The notes beneath the pieces were generated by a model that ran no database searches, was not told where the DNA came from, and saw nothing but the letters and a program-made list of their open reading frames with translations. The position numbers and the translations under genes were made by a program. Shown here in pieces: positions 40,440 to 51,019 of a DNA stretch of 64,000 nucleotides. Numbering within the stretch: position 1 is the first letter of the stretch; the number at the start of each line of letters is the position of its first letter. This DNA comes from Prorocentrum cordatum (Eukaryota > Sar > Dinophyceae > Prorocentrales > Prorocentraceae), in assembly GCA_963575745.1 (NCBI GenBank), contig CAUYUJ010008569.1, positions 1 to 64,000 of the forward strand, given 5' to 3'.

Positions 40440-41180
40440 TCGCACGCCCAGATCACAGCTCTGAAATCCTTCAAAATCTAGGTTTGGGAAGGATTTCAAC
40501 ATCGAGTATCCAAAACAGTTCAACAAAAACACAGGGTTTCGCAACACGGCTTTCCAACAAAAATAACATGCGCGCTTGCGACTTCTGGAGAAAACCACAG
40601 GTTGTTCAACACTTCCCGAACATACCACCAATTGGGTCGTTCGGTCGGACATCGCGCGCGCATGTCGAAGTCGTTCGGACGACCTTGCGCGCGCGCTGGG
40701 GTGGCACGATCCGTGCCACATACTACCTTGCGAGCCACTCTCGCGTTTCTGCCGCGCGAATTTCAAATTCCTTCCAAAACCTTCATGGCCGACGCGAAGA
40801 CGCCGTCATCGTCGCCGGCATGGTCAGCATCGGCGCGCTCACTGGCTGCCCGGTCGTCGCTGTCAGCATCGTCGCCAGCATCGCTATTATCATCATCGCG
40901 TCTACCGGCGTAGACGTTGCCATGATACCGCGGCCGCCCACACCGCCGACTCGCACAGTCGTGCCCGCGGGAATGTGCCGACCGGTCAGCGCCACCGCTT
41001 TCGCGTCGGTCGCGCAAAACTAGCTGGCCGTTGCGCGCGCGAGCATGCGCGGGCTAGCGCGGCCGCAGAGATGCACCAGCCAACACCAAGCATTCATCGC
41101 AATCGCTTCCGCATGGGGTTTGCAAACCAAGTTGCGGGTGGGTGGGTGGGATGTTTGTGCGATCAGTGGAGTGGACAACT
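40440..41180 (+). repeat. Dispersed repeat R, copy 2 (head missing)
   Basis: Starts in the body (GAAATCCTTCAAAATC), has the degenerate GTC/ATC block (40790-40930, GACGTTGCCATGATACCGCG) and the tail with GTTGCGGGTGGGTGGGTGGG at about 41127. Confidence 0.8.
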
Positions 41181-41234
41181 TCAAGGTGAGCAAATCACTG
41201 ATTCTCCTTTCTAAAAAGAAAATAGACTCGACCC

Positions 41235-41325
41235 CCCCCCCCCCCGGAGTTAACGCTTCCCCCTGGGATAGTATAGTTTCATATATATATACACACACAC
41301 ATATATATATATATATGTATATATA
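41235..41325. repeat. Poly-C run and (AT)n(AC)n dinucleotide run
   Basis: CCCCCCCCCCCCC at about 41233, then ATATATATACACACACACAT and ATATAT at 41281-41323. Confidence 0.93.
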
Positions 41326-41615
41326 GCTATTCTGCACACTCGTCCATCCTCAATATAAAATATTACCATCCCAGGCAGGTCGTTTTCCCCCCCTGAGGGC
41401 CCCTTGTAAAAAACACCATGCGGTGACATTTTTTGTTATAGCATAACACTTTGTTTCACGAATCCCTTCTGCAAAAAAACGGGACGAAGTGCAATCGCGC
41501 ACGTCGTCGCGCGCATGCCAAAATCCTTCAAAAACCTTCGGTGCCGGAAGGATTTCGCAATCGAGTTTCCAAAAAAAAAGGGTTTCGCAACATTGACTGA
41601 AATGGCCTCCGGCCA
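41326..41615 (+). repeat. Dispersed repeat R, copy 3 (head and first body module only)
   Basis: CTGCACACTCGTCCATCC, TCGTCGCGCGCATGCCAAAA and GGGTTTCGCAACA; joins a GAT array at about 41640. Confidence 0.65.
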
Positions 41616-41635
41616 GTGCCGCCGATCCGGGGCGC

Positions 41636-41819
41636 TCCGGATGATGATGCTGATGTTGATGATGATGTTGGTGTTGATGATGATGGTGGTGATGTTGGTG
41701 ATGACGATGACGACGATGACGACGATGACGATGATGATGTTGATGATGATGATGACGATGATGCTCATGATGATGCTGCTGATGATGACGATAATTATGA
41801 TGATGACTATGATGACGAC

Positions 41820-41865
<46 letters not shown>

Positions 41866-42075
41866 GGGGTGGTGTTGGTGGTGGCGCTGCTGATAATGAT
41901 GATGATGCTGATGACGATGATGTTGCTGATGATGATGAGGAGGAGGAGGAGGAGGAGGATGATTTTGATCATGGCACTGACCATGATGTCGATCATGATG
42001 ATGGTGATGGGGATGCTGATGCTGATGATGATGCTGGTGATGGTGATGGTGATGGTGGTTGTGATGGTGATTAAG
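41636..42075. repeat. (GAT)n array
   Basis: Second long GAT/ATG array of the window; poly-Asp, poly-Met and poly-His frames are artefacts. Confidence 0.96.
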
Positions 42076-42429
42076 ATGTGGCGCCCGGGACTGTCCAGGA
42101 TCGCTCTCGGGATTGCCCGTCACCGCGTCTGGCACCGCGCAGGACCCCGCCCGGGACGGCCGGGACGGGCCGGGAGCGCCCGGGACCGCTCGGGACATCC
42201 AAGAGCGCGTTCCATTACGGGGAGGTGCCCGGGGGTTCCGGGGAGGAGTTCCGGTGGAGGGTCCTGGGGAGGGCCCCGGGACGGTCTCGAGGAGGGTCCT
42301 GGGGAGGGTCCCGGGACGGGTCCCGCCCGATCTGGGGAAGGTCTCGGATACCCAAGGGGTTCCCCTGGGTGGCGGGCGGGACGAATCAATTAAATGGTCG
42401 GTTAAAAACGTTTTTCTTCCTCCCTCCCC

Positions 42430-43000
42430 CCTCCTTTCCTTTCCCGGCAGACCCACCCCGGCCACACCCCGTTGGGGGGGTCCTTGGGGGCGAGTTGGGG
42501 CCTCTTGGGGCGTCTTGGGGGCGTCTTGGGGCCTCCTGGGGGCCTCCCGGTCGTATTGGGCCCTTTTTGGGCCGCCGTCTTGGAGCCCTTTTGGGCGCCT
42601 CTTGGGCCCGTCCTGGGTCCCTCTTGCGCCGTTTTGGGGGCCTCCTGGGCCTGCGCAAGCCCTTCTTAGGCCTTAGGCCGTCTTGGGGCCTTTTTTAGGG
42701 CCCCTTGAGCCGTTGTGGACACTGTGACGGCCCAAGAGGCGAACATGCTAAAAACGCAGGTTTACCTGAGGGAAATCGATGATTTTGGCCGCTCGGGGCC
42801 CTTTTGGGAGACCTCTTGGGGGCCTCTGGGGGCGTCTTGGCGGCCTCTTGGGCTGTCTTGGGTTCATGTTCGGCGTCTTGGATGGATTTCTGGGCGATCC
42901 AGAAACGTCTTGGCCCGTCTTGGCGGCTTCTTGGCAACGTTTGGGCCCGTTTTGGCCAACCGAACCCCGACCAACCGAACCCAATCTGTGGAAAACCCCA
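42430..43000 (+). repeat. Degenerate GGGCCTCTTGGGGCGTCTTG repeat (family G), copy 1
   Basis: 10-12-bp units around a constant block, CCAAGAGGCGAACATGCTAA (42730), that also occurs in the copy at 61190-61760. Related units are at 49560-49790 (inverse strand) and 50030-50335. Confidence 0.75.
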
Positions 43001-43019
43001 CCCCTACCCCGGCAGAGCC

Positions 43020-44240
43020 ACTCCGGCCCACCCCCCCTTCAACTCACACGCCGGATCGGCGGATTTGCTATAAAAACTTCCGCGCGAGCTTTTGCGAAAT
43101 CTGAAGAAACCCATGGATTTTTCAAGATTTTCACAAAATGCTACCAAACGGGCGTCGCGCGCGCGCATGTCGAAATCTGTCGAACGCCCTTGCGCGTGTG
43201 CCGTCGCGAGAGTCCTCTGCAAAAAAAGGGACGAAGTGCAGACGCGCGCGTCGTCGCGCGCGTACGCCGAAATCCTTTAAAACCCATCGGTTTTGGAAGG
43301 ATTTCAAATTCGCGCGTCCAATAAAAACGCACAACAACCCAAGGTTTCGCAACACGGATTTCAACAAAAGCGTGCGCGCGCGCTCTTGCGTCGTCGTCGT
43401 CGTCCTCCTTCTTCCGCGCGCGTTCTTGCGTCGTCGTCGTCGTCGTCGTCGTCCTCCCTCTTCCCTCTTCCCTCGTCGTCGTCGTCGTCTTGGCGTCGTC
43501 GCCGCTTCCGTCGTCGTTGTCGCCGTGGTCGTCTTTCCTCCCTCGTCGTCACCGTCGGCGTCTCGTCGTTGTCCCTCCTATTTCGTCGCCGTCGTCGTCG
43601 TCGTCGTCGTCTTCACTCCTCCCTCGTCGTTATCCTCCTCCCTCGTCGTCGTCGTCGTCCGTCGTCGGCGTCTTGTCGTCGTCCCTCCTATTTCGTCGCC
43701 GTCGTCGTCGTTTTCGTCGTCGTTGTCGTCGTCTTCGTCTTCCCTCCTCCCTCGTCGTTGTCGTCGTCGGCGTCGCCGTCCTTCCTCTTTCTTCGTCGGT
43801 CGCGTCGTCGCCGTCTTCCCTCATCCATCGTCGTTGTCGTCGTTGTCGCCGTCGTCGTCCTCCCTCCTCCCTCGTCGTCGTCTTCGTTGGCGACGTCGTC
43901 GTCGTCTTCGTCGTCGTCGTCGGCTTCGGCGTCGTCGTCGTCTTCGTCGACGTCGACGTCGGCGGTGTCGTCGTAGTCGGTGTCGGCGGCGCCGTCGTCG
44001 TCGTTGTCGCTGTCGTCGTCGGTGTCGTGGCCAAGTGCCATGTGGTACCTACCGTCACGGCCTTGTCTTAAGAAGTCTTGCGACCAAGTTGCGGGTGGGT
44101 GGGTGGGATGTTTGCGCGAGCAGTGGAGGTGGTCAGGCGCGGTGCAGGGTAGTCAATTGCACCATATAGATTGCACCACGTTGTCTGCACGACCTAGGTT
44201 GCACCACATAGATGGGTTCCATAACATAGGTTGCACCATT
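43020..44240 (+). repeat. Dispersed repeat R, copy 4, carrying a GTC expansion
   Basis: Body modules at 43080-43390, then GTC repeats (43390-44030), a closing TACCTACCGTCACGG block, GTTGCGGGTGGGTGGGTGGG (44090) and the GCACCACATAGAT-type tail (44150-44240). Confidence 0.8.
43390..44030. repeat. 640-bp imperfect (GTC)n array inside R copy 4
   Basis: GTCGTCGTC with CCTCCCTC and GCCGTC interruptions. It sits where copies 1, 2 and 5 have a shorter, degenerate GTC/ATC stretch. Confidence 0.95.
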
Positions 44241-44374
44241 CAAATATACCCCACCACATATATCCGTAAGGGTTTCGCCCCATGCCGCCGGCCCCCTGTT
44301 TCGGATAATGGGGGATGCAAAAGCTAAATCCTGAGGTCTGGGCGCCGCCGTGAAACACTGTCGGGACCTGTTTG

Positions 44375-44825
44375 TTTTTCGACCCTGACCCTGCCGATCT
44401 GCATGAGGGGTGCCGCCGAATTTCAGACATGTTGCAAATCCCATGTGTTTTTGGCCACTGGCCATACGGATCTGCGTCATGGGGTGCCACCGAATGTCAA
44501 ACATGTGGCAAATCCCTTGTGCTGTTCGACCCTGACCCCGCCGATCTGCGTGATGGGTGCCGCCGAGTTTCAGAAATGTGGCACGTCCCGTGTGTTTTTC
44601 GACCCTGACCCTAAAGATTTGCGTGAGGGGCGCCACCGAATGTCAAACATGTCGCAAATCTCCTTTGGTTTTGACCCCGCCGATGTGCATGAAGGGTGCC
44701 ACCGAATTTCAGAAATGTGGCAAATCCCATGTGTTTGTGCACCATGACCCCGCCGATCTGCGCGAGGGGCGCCACCGACCGTCAAACATGTGGCACATTT
44801 TTGGACCCTGACCCCGCCGAAGGGG
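44375..44825 (+). repeat. 73-bp tandem array (about 6 copies)
   Basis: The unit: GACCCTGACCCCGCCGATCT, GCGTGAGGGGTGCCGCCGAA, TTTCAGACATGTTGCAAATC and CCATGTGTTTTTC. The period is not a multiple of three, so the 78-114-codon frames (DPADLHEGCRR) pass through different frames. Confidence 0.92.
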
Positions 44826-45064
44826 TGTCAATGCTAACCCTTCCCAGGAATTCAGAGCATACGAGTTCTCCGAGGTAAAAATGGTTGTTTGGGCCTCCCC
44901 CCCTCGCGCGTTCCATCAACAAGGAGCACTAAGCAGCGAGAAGTCAACAAGGAACAGTAAGCAGCAAGAAGCAGAACTGTAAAAGTGGAAACTGGAAGCT
45001 GCAACCGGCACAGGAAACTGCGAAGCTTCGTCATACAGCCTGGTGGCCCCGCAAGGGGGCCGGC
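44826..45064. other. Intergenic with an AAGCAGCGAGAAG-type A-rich stretch
   Basis: 44930-45025 shares GAAACTGCGAAGC with the A-rich insertion in LINE1 (about 14990). No gene recognised. Confidence 0.4.
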
Positions 45065-46070
45065 GGATTCTCCTTCCTAAAAATAGAACGATCGGTTCTA
45101 CCACCCTCCCCCCCCCGGGACTTCAAGATACCCTTTTTTTTCGTATTGCAATCTACATATGGTTCTGCCCCATCGCCCCTCCGAAATATGAATCTACACC
45201 ATCCAAGGGGGGGCGGTATCGTTTCCCCCCGCCAGCCATTGCAAAACATATTATGCGCGCGCACTCGCTTATCAAAAGTCATCAGTTTTCAAAAATCTGT
45301 TGCAAAAGACAGCGAAGTGCACGCGCGCGCGTCGTCGCGCGTGAATGCCGAAATCTTGCAAAACCCTTGGTTTCGGAAGCATGTCAAAATTGAGTGTCCA
45401 AAATGCATACAAAAACGCATGGCTTCGCAACACGGATGTTCAAAAAAAACGTGCGCGCGCGCTCTCGCGGATGTTTAAGAAAACCTTGCGTTTTCAATAT
45501 TTACATAATATGCTACCAAACGGGTTTCGCGCGCGCATGTCGAAATCGTTCGAACGCCCTTGCGCGCGTGCTCGGGTGGCACGATCCGTGCCAAATACCA
45601 CCGTGCGAACCTCTCTCGCGCGTCTGCCGCGCGCGCATTACGAAGTCCGTCCAAAACCTTCATCACCGACGCGAAGACGCCGTCATCGTCGTGGGCGTGA
45701 TTGGCATCGGCGACGTCACTGGCCGTGCCGTCGTCGCTGTCAGCATCGTCACCAGCATCGCTAGTATCATCATCATCGTGTCTACACTTGTCGGCGTTGC
45801 CATGATACCGCGCCCGCCCAAATCGCCGACTCGCAGTGAAGTGCCCGCTGGGATGTGCCGAGCGGTCAGCACCACCGCGGCCGCGTCGGTCGCGCCAAAC
45901 GGCCGCAGCGCGCGCATTCGCGGGCCAGCGCGGCCGCAGAGATGCACCAGCCAGCGCCAAGCACTCATCGCAATCGCCGCCGCATGAGGTTTGCAAACCA
46001 ACTTGCGGGTTGGTAAATGCGACGTTTTCGCGAGCACTGGAGTGGACAACTCGCTGCGAGCAGATATGAG
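45065..46070 (+). repeat. Dispersed repeat R, copy 5
   Basis: Complete head (ACATATGGTTCTGCCCCATC, CGAAATATGAATCTACACCA), body, degenerate GTC/ATC block (45670-45810), GCGGCCGCAGAGATGCACCA and a diverged tail, ACTTGCGGGTTGGTAAATGC. Confidence 0.82.
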
Positions 46071-46084
46071 TTCTCTTTTCTTAA

Positions 46085-47780
46085 GATATCGGTTCTACCA
46101 CCCTTCCCCCCCGGACTTGAGGATCCCTTTTTTTCGTATTGCCAGTTGCATATGTTTTTGCCCCATCGCCCATCCGAAATATGAATCTACACCATCCCAG
46201 GGTGGCCGGTCTCGCCCCCCCCCCGCCATCGTCAGCAATAAATACTATGCGCGCACAGTCGCTTACCAAAAAAACATACATGATCAAGGAACCCTCTGCG
46301 AGAAATGAGACTAAGTGCGCGCGCGCGTCCTCGCGCGCGCATGCCGAAGTCCCCAAACAAATTATGGTTGCGGAAAGATTCCAGAAACGAGTGCCCCTAC
46401 CATTTCTTAAAGAAAAAATGTTCCGCAACACGGATTTGTTTCTATATTGCAAAATGTTCGCGCGTTCTTGCGAATTCTTAGTGAATGTAATTATATACAC
46501 AGAAATGGTTATCAATCTTTTCAGGAAAAAATCACTACCAAACGGATTTCGCGCGCGCGCATGTCGGAATCGTTCGAACGCCCCTGCGCGCGTGCCGTCG
46601 CGAGAATTTCTTGCAAACCAAAAAATAAAGATAGCAGTTGTTTTTTTGATGCACGCGCGGGCGTCGTCGCGTGCGCATGCCGAAATTATCCAACAACCTT
46701 CGATTGCGGAAGGACTTCAAAATCGAGTGTTCAAAACAATATACAAAAACACAGGGTTTTGCAACACGAATGTTCAACAAAAGCGTGCGCGCGCGCTCTT
46801 GCGTTGTCGGCGGCTCGTCGTCGTGGCCGTCCTCCCTCCTTCGTCGTCGTCGTCGCCGTCGTTGTCCTCTGTCTTCCCTCGTCGTCGTCGTCGTCCTCTT
46901 TGGCGTCGTCGTCGTTTCCGTCGTCGTTGTCGCCGTGGTCGTCCTTCCTCCTCCCTCGTCGTCGTCGTCGTCCGTCGTCGGCGTCTCGTCGTCGTCCCTC
47001 CTATTTCGTCGCCGTCTTCATCGTCGTCGTCGTTGTTCCTCCTCCCTCCTCGTTGTCGTCGTCGGCGCCGCCGTCCTCCCTCCTTCGTCGTTCGCGCCGT
47101 CGCCGTCCTCCCTCCTCTCTCGTCGTTGTCGTCGTTGTCGCCGTCGTCCTCCTCCCTCCTCCCTCGTCGTCGTCCTCGTCTTCGTTGGCGACGTCGTCGT
47201 CTTCGTCGTCGTCGTCGGCGTCGTCGTCGTTGTCGTCATCGTCGCAGTCGGCGTCGTCGGCGTCGTCGTCGGCGTCGTCATCGTCGTCGTCGGCGTCGGC
47301 GTCGGCGGTGTCGTCGTCGTTGTCGTCGTCGTCGTCGAACTCGTCGTCGTCGTCGTCGTCGTCGTCGTAGTCGTCGTCGGTGTCGTCGTCGTTGTCGCTG
47401 TCGTGGTCGGCGTCAGTGTCGTTGCCAAGTTCCCTTTGGTAACTACCGTCACGGTGTTAAGAGGTTTTGCGACCGAGTTGCGGGTGGGAGGGTGGGACGT
47501 TTGCACGAGCAGTGGAGAGATGTCAGCTTCAAGACAGTCAAAGTGGATTGCACCACATGTATTCCACCACATCTTGCACAGCATAGACTGCACCGCATAG
47601 ATTGAACAAACGAATGTGCACAACCTGAGGTACTCAACATCTATTGCACACCATAGACTGCACCACATATGTCGCACCATATCGATCGCACCACCGAGAC
47701 TGCACCACATAGATTGCATCACGCAGACTGCACCACAGATGCTGCACCACACAGACTGCACAACGCAGACTGCACCACGC
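46085..47780 (+). repeat. Dispersed repeat R, copy 6, carrying a GTC expansion
   Basis: Head 46090-46260, body to 46800, GTC array 46800-47410, the closing AACTACCGTCACGG block, GTTGCGGGTGGGAGGGTGGG at 47477, and a long GCACCACATAGATT-type tail reaching the spliced-leader relic of the transporter gene. Confidence 0.82.
46800..47410. repeat. 610-bp imperfect (GTC)n array inside R copy 6
   Basis: Starts and ends at the same element positions as the array of copy 4 (CGCGCTCTTGCG on the left, GTTGCCAAGT on the right). Confidence 0.95.
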
Positions 47781-47783
47781 ATG
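47540..47783 (+). repeat. TGCACCACATAGAT minisatellite
   Basis: 15-17-bp degenerate units (GACTGCACCACAT, GATTGCATCACGCA). Shorter arrays of the same motif lie at 39785-39870, 44150-44235 and 62240-62345. Confidence 0.85.
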
Positions 47784-47805
47784 TCCGCAGCCAGTTTGGC
47801 TCGAG
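47784..47805 (+). other. Spliced-leader relic before the MFS gene
   Basis: TCCGCAGCCAGTTTGGCTCG plus AG matches the 22-nt dinoflagellate leader at 19 positions; the three differences are single substitutions. It lies exactly where the GCACCACA array stops and 49 nt before the ATG, which is where a leader copied from mRNA should be. Confidence 0.8.
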
Positions 47806-47854
47806 CGCCGAGAGCCCCCACCTCGGGGCTGCCGGCATCCGGCCGCGGGCCACG

Positions 47855-49396
47855 ATGGCCGTTGGGGACGACGATCCCTCCGAGGCGATGCTCTCGTCCG
47901 GGGCGGTCGAGGACGACCTAGATGAGCCAACGACGACAACGAGGTTGAGGACAAAGTCGTCGGGTCGCCTCATTCCCAGGAGGAGGGTCACCATCGAGGA
48001 CGCCATCGAAGAGGTGGGCATCGGGAGGACGCAGTATGTGCTGCTGTTCATTTGCGGCTTGACTTTCTGCTCGGACGCGGCGGAGGTGACGTTCCTCTCA
48101 TACGTGACGGAGGTCCTGCGCTGCGACTGGGGCATCACCGAGGAACAGGAAAGCATGCTCACCTCGGTCGTGTTTGTTGGGATGCTCGTCGGCTCTCCCG
48201 TGATGGGATTCCTCGCCGATAAGATCGGCAGGCGGATCGCGTTCCTCTTCTCCTCGGTTATCATCTGCGTGTTCGGCTTCCTCACGGCCTTGTGCCAGAA
48301 CCTCCCCCAGCTGATCGTCGTGCGCGCGGTGGTCGGCTTCGGCGTCTCGGGCCTGCCCGTGGGCTTCGACATCCTGGCGGAGGCGCTACCCATGGCGGGA
48401 CGCGGCAGGTTCCTGCTGCTGATCGAATACTTCTGGACCCTGGGCAGCATATACGTCAACCTGTGCGCATGGCTCGTGCTGGACTCGCTGGGGTGGCGTA
48501 CGTTCACATGCCTGGCCGCCGTCCCGACGCTGATCGCCTCGCTCGCCGGGTACTGCCTCCTCCCCGAGTCCCCGCGCTGGCTGCACGAGGTGCACCGGGA
48601 GGAGGAAGCGCTGGCCGTCGTGAACCAGTGGATTGCGGCCAACGGCGGGGAGATGAAGATCGCCTCCCTCGCGGTCGAGGCGGGCCACGAGGAGCTCGGC
48701 TGCTCCGCGCTCTGCCAGCGGCGGAAGCTGCGCTTCGTGTCCGTGGTCATGGGCCTGATCTGGTTCTCCTTCGGAATGTGCTACTACGGCGTCGTCATGC
48801 TGCTGCCTCGCGTGTTCGAGAGCTCGACCAGCGGCGGCGAGGAAGCCAGTCGGGGGTCGTGCGACGGGGGCGCCAGCTTCGACTTCAAGGACATTGGCGT
48901 GTCGGTGGCCGCCGAGGTGGTGGGCGTGGCGGTGGCGGTCCGCCTCATAGATTCTCCTGGGCGCGCCCCGACGCAGGCCATCTTCTACGGCCTGTGCGCG
49001 CTGTCCGCGTTTGCCCTCAGCTTCAAGTCGCTCCCGCCGTTGCTCCTGCTGTGCGCCGGCTCCTTGGCCCGGATGTCGGCAATGGCGGCGTCCAGCGCCA
49101 CTTGGGTGCACACTCCAGAGCTCTTCCCCACTAGGGTGCGGACCACAGCCCACGGCTTCATGAACATTTGCTCCAGGATCGGGGCCTTCATGGCGCCGTG
49201 GCTCATCATGGGCGACTTCGTTGAGTTCAGGGAGGACGTCCTGACGGGCATGCTGATCACCGGGGCGGTCGGTGCTCTGGCGGGTGTCCTGTCGATGATG
49301 CTGCCCGAGACCGCGGGCATTGAGATGCAAGATGCCGCGTACGACTCTACCGAGTCCAGCGACGGCGATGACAACAGCTTCGGCTCGTCGGAGTGA
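47855..49396 (+). CDS. MFS transporter, SV2/SVOP-like sugar-porter family (intronless retrogene)
   Basis: 513 residues in one open frame. The MFS signature between helices 2 and 3 is GFLADKIGRR (118-127). LPESPRW (236-242) and LPETAG (483-488) are typical of the sugar/organic-ion porter branch, and PELFPTRVRTTAHGF (421-435) resembles the SV2/SVOP signature. Hydrophobic stretches fit about 12 helices, with a soluble N-terminus of about 60 residues (MAVGDDDPSE...), a central loop (about 243-290) and an acidic Ser-rich tail. It should be a membrane protein moving a small solute; the substrate cannot be told. The Met at 47855 is chosen because the frame upstream runs through minisatellite and the spliced-leader relic, which mark UTR. 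No introns and a leader relic 49 nt upstream point to a gene reinserted from mRNA. No frameshifts; GC-rich third positions suggest a functional gene. Confidence 0.9.
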   Translation: MAVGDDDPSEAMLSSGAVEDDLDEPTTTTRLRTKSSGRLIPRRRVTIEDAIEEVGIGRTQYVLLFICGLTFCSDAAEVTFLSYVTEVLRCDWGITEEQESMLTSVVFVGMLVGSPVMGFLADKIGRRIAFLFSSVIICVFGFLTALCQNLPQLIVVRAVVGFGVSGLPVGFDILAEALPMAGRGRFLLLIEYFWTLGSIYVNLCAWLVLDSLGWRTFTCLAAVPTLIASLAGYCLLPESPRWLHEVHREEEALAVVNQWIAANGGEMKIASLAVEAGHEELGCSALCQRRKLRFVSVVMGLIWFSFGMCYYGVVMLLPRVFESSTSGGEEASRGSCDGGASFDFKDIGVSVAAEVVGVAVAVRLIDSPGRAPTQAIFYGLCALSAFALSFKSLPPLLLLCAGSLARMSAMAASSATWVHTPELFPTRVRTTAHGFMNICSRIGAFMAPWLIMGDFVEFREDVLTGMLITGAVGALAGVLSMMLPETAGIEMQDAAYDSTESSDGDDNSFGSSE

Positions 49397-49559
49397 TTTG
49401 GGTCGGATGGGGTGGAAGGGCGGGCGTGGGGGCTGGGGAAGATTCTATAGGCTTGCGCCACATCCTCTGACCCCTTGTTTTTCCCCACATCCTCTGACCC
49501 CTTGTTTTTTCCTTCCGCGGGACCGCTTGCCACAGCTTCCGTGTAGGCCGCGTTCGAGT
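49397..49559. other. Transporter 3' flank
   Basis: Contains a direct repeat, CCACATCCTCTGACCCCTTG (49460 and 49485). No poly(A) tract is visible. Confidence 0.55.
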
Positions 49560-50340
49560 CAGACCGCTCCGGCTTGGGCACAAGGAGGGGTGGTTCCCAA
49601 GTTGGCCGCAAACTGGCCCACGCGGGCCTCAAGAAGTCCCAAGCAGGCCCCAAGACGGCCCAAGGAGGGCTCCACGCAGCCCCGAGATGGTCCCAGGAGG
49701 GCCCCAAGAGGGCCACAGGAGGCCTCCAAGAGAGCTCCAAGAGCGCCCCTAGTTGGCCCAAGGCCTCAAGACGGTCCAAGATAGTCGTGGGCCAAGGGGA
49801 GTAGGGAATCCGCGAGACAGGGGTCGGCAAGAAAGAAGAGCAGCGCAGAACAGTGCGTCGACCATGGCCATGCTGGGGGCCAGTGGTGTCGATAGAAGTT
49901 CTGCTACTATTGTCGTCGTTCCTCTTTCTTCCCCGTCCCACCGTGGAAGCTAGGGCGGTGGCTGGTCGTTGCGAGAGCCCTGCGGCGCATCGCTCAACCG
50001 CGCCTGGGTTCTGGGGGGCGGGCCTCGAGGAGGTTCGCTGGGATGTCCTGGGAGGCCGCGTGGGCGCTTCCCGGAGACAGCTGCGAAGCCTCCTGGGAGG
50101 CCGTTTGAGAATCCCAGGAAGCCTCTTGGAGGGTCTTTCGGCCTGCGAAGGGCCTCCTGGGGGCATCTGTCGGCGATCCTGGGAGCGTCTTGGGCCGGCT
50201 TGGAGCCCTTGGAAGCGCTCTTGGGGGCCCTGTGGGCTGTCTTGAGGCGGTGCTGGGGACCTCGTGGGGCCCTTTCGGGCGCCTCTTGGGCCGTTTTGGG
50301 GCGATCTGGGGTCCGAGTAGGCTCGGTGGCTTCATCAACA
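49560..50340. repeat. Family G repeats in inverted arrangement
   Basis: 49600-49790 carries CCCAAGACGGCCCAAGG-type units, and 50035-50335 the reverse-complement type (CTCTTGGGCCGTTTTGGGG). They flank about 250 bp of non-repeat sequence. Confidence 0.65.
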
Positions 50341-50739
50341 GCCCTGTCGTGTTGTTCAGGAGCCGACCTCGCAGTCATAAGCCTTAGGCCAGTGCTCCAG
50401 CCGGGCACACAGGAGTTACAGACAAGAATCCACACAGTCCGGCGCACAATGTTGGGTGTTTGATTGCGGAAGCGACGACAAAGTTACAACATTACCACAC
50501 TTGTTCACGTCTACATCACGTTCGCATCGTAGTGCGATTTCGCTTCTCATCACAGGGGGAAGGGGAGAAGGAGAAGGGAGAAGGAGAAGGCCTTCTCAGG
50601 AAGCGGGACTTCTCAGAAGCCTTCGCGTCTTCTGAAGAGTTTGCTACGTCTTTGCGGAATGCGTAGATTTGTTTTCAGAAGGCCGGGGGACTTCCCGGCC
50701 TTCTGAGAAGGACTTTTCTCTTTCACTTCCCCCTCTGAC
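50341..50739. other. Intergenic with GGCCTTCTCAGAAG palindromes
   Basis: GAGAAGGAGAAGG and CTTCTCAGAAGCCTTCG (50560-50720). No gene recognised. Confidence 0.5.
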
Positions 50740-50955
50740 CTCGCCGCCAATAGATGGGGTCGGAGGATGCGACGCGTCGACGGTGCATTTGATATGCATC
50801 GGCGGGGCATTTGCGACGTCGGCAACGCATGCATCGGCGATGCGGCTCGATGTGGAGCCATACGTTCTCCACGCCGACGGCGTCAATGTATCGCCGGCGA
50901 TGCGGCGCGATCCTCCGACCCCATTTATTCGGACCCCAGATGGGAGGCCTCTACC
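50740..50955. repeat. Dispersed CGATGCGnCnCGATG repeat, copy 1
   Basis: GCATCGGCGATGCGGCTCGA, TTCTCCACGCCGACGGCGTC and CGGACCCCAGATGGGAGGCC match the block at 62525-62680 in order, and partly 8640-8720. Confidence 0.75.
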
Positions 50956-51019
50956 CACCCTTTCCTCTCAGCACCCTGTAGCCGATCCCCATCCCCTGTG
51001 GGTCATGGTATCTCAACCC

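Noticed and set aside
43138-47605. Frames of 300-490 codons rich in Arg, Ser and Val
   Set aside because: They come from GTC arrays and CGCGCG-rich R repeats; no conserved protein features.
38510-47780. R repeats as centromeric or telomeric satellite
   Set aside because: No TTTAGGG-type telomere repeat, copies are not a tight tandem array, and they are separated by unrelated DNA.
48386-50166. Minus-strand frames opposite and downstream of the MFS gene (up to 393 codons)
   Set aside because: Antisense of GC-rich codons and family G repeats; the + strand has full MFS signatures.
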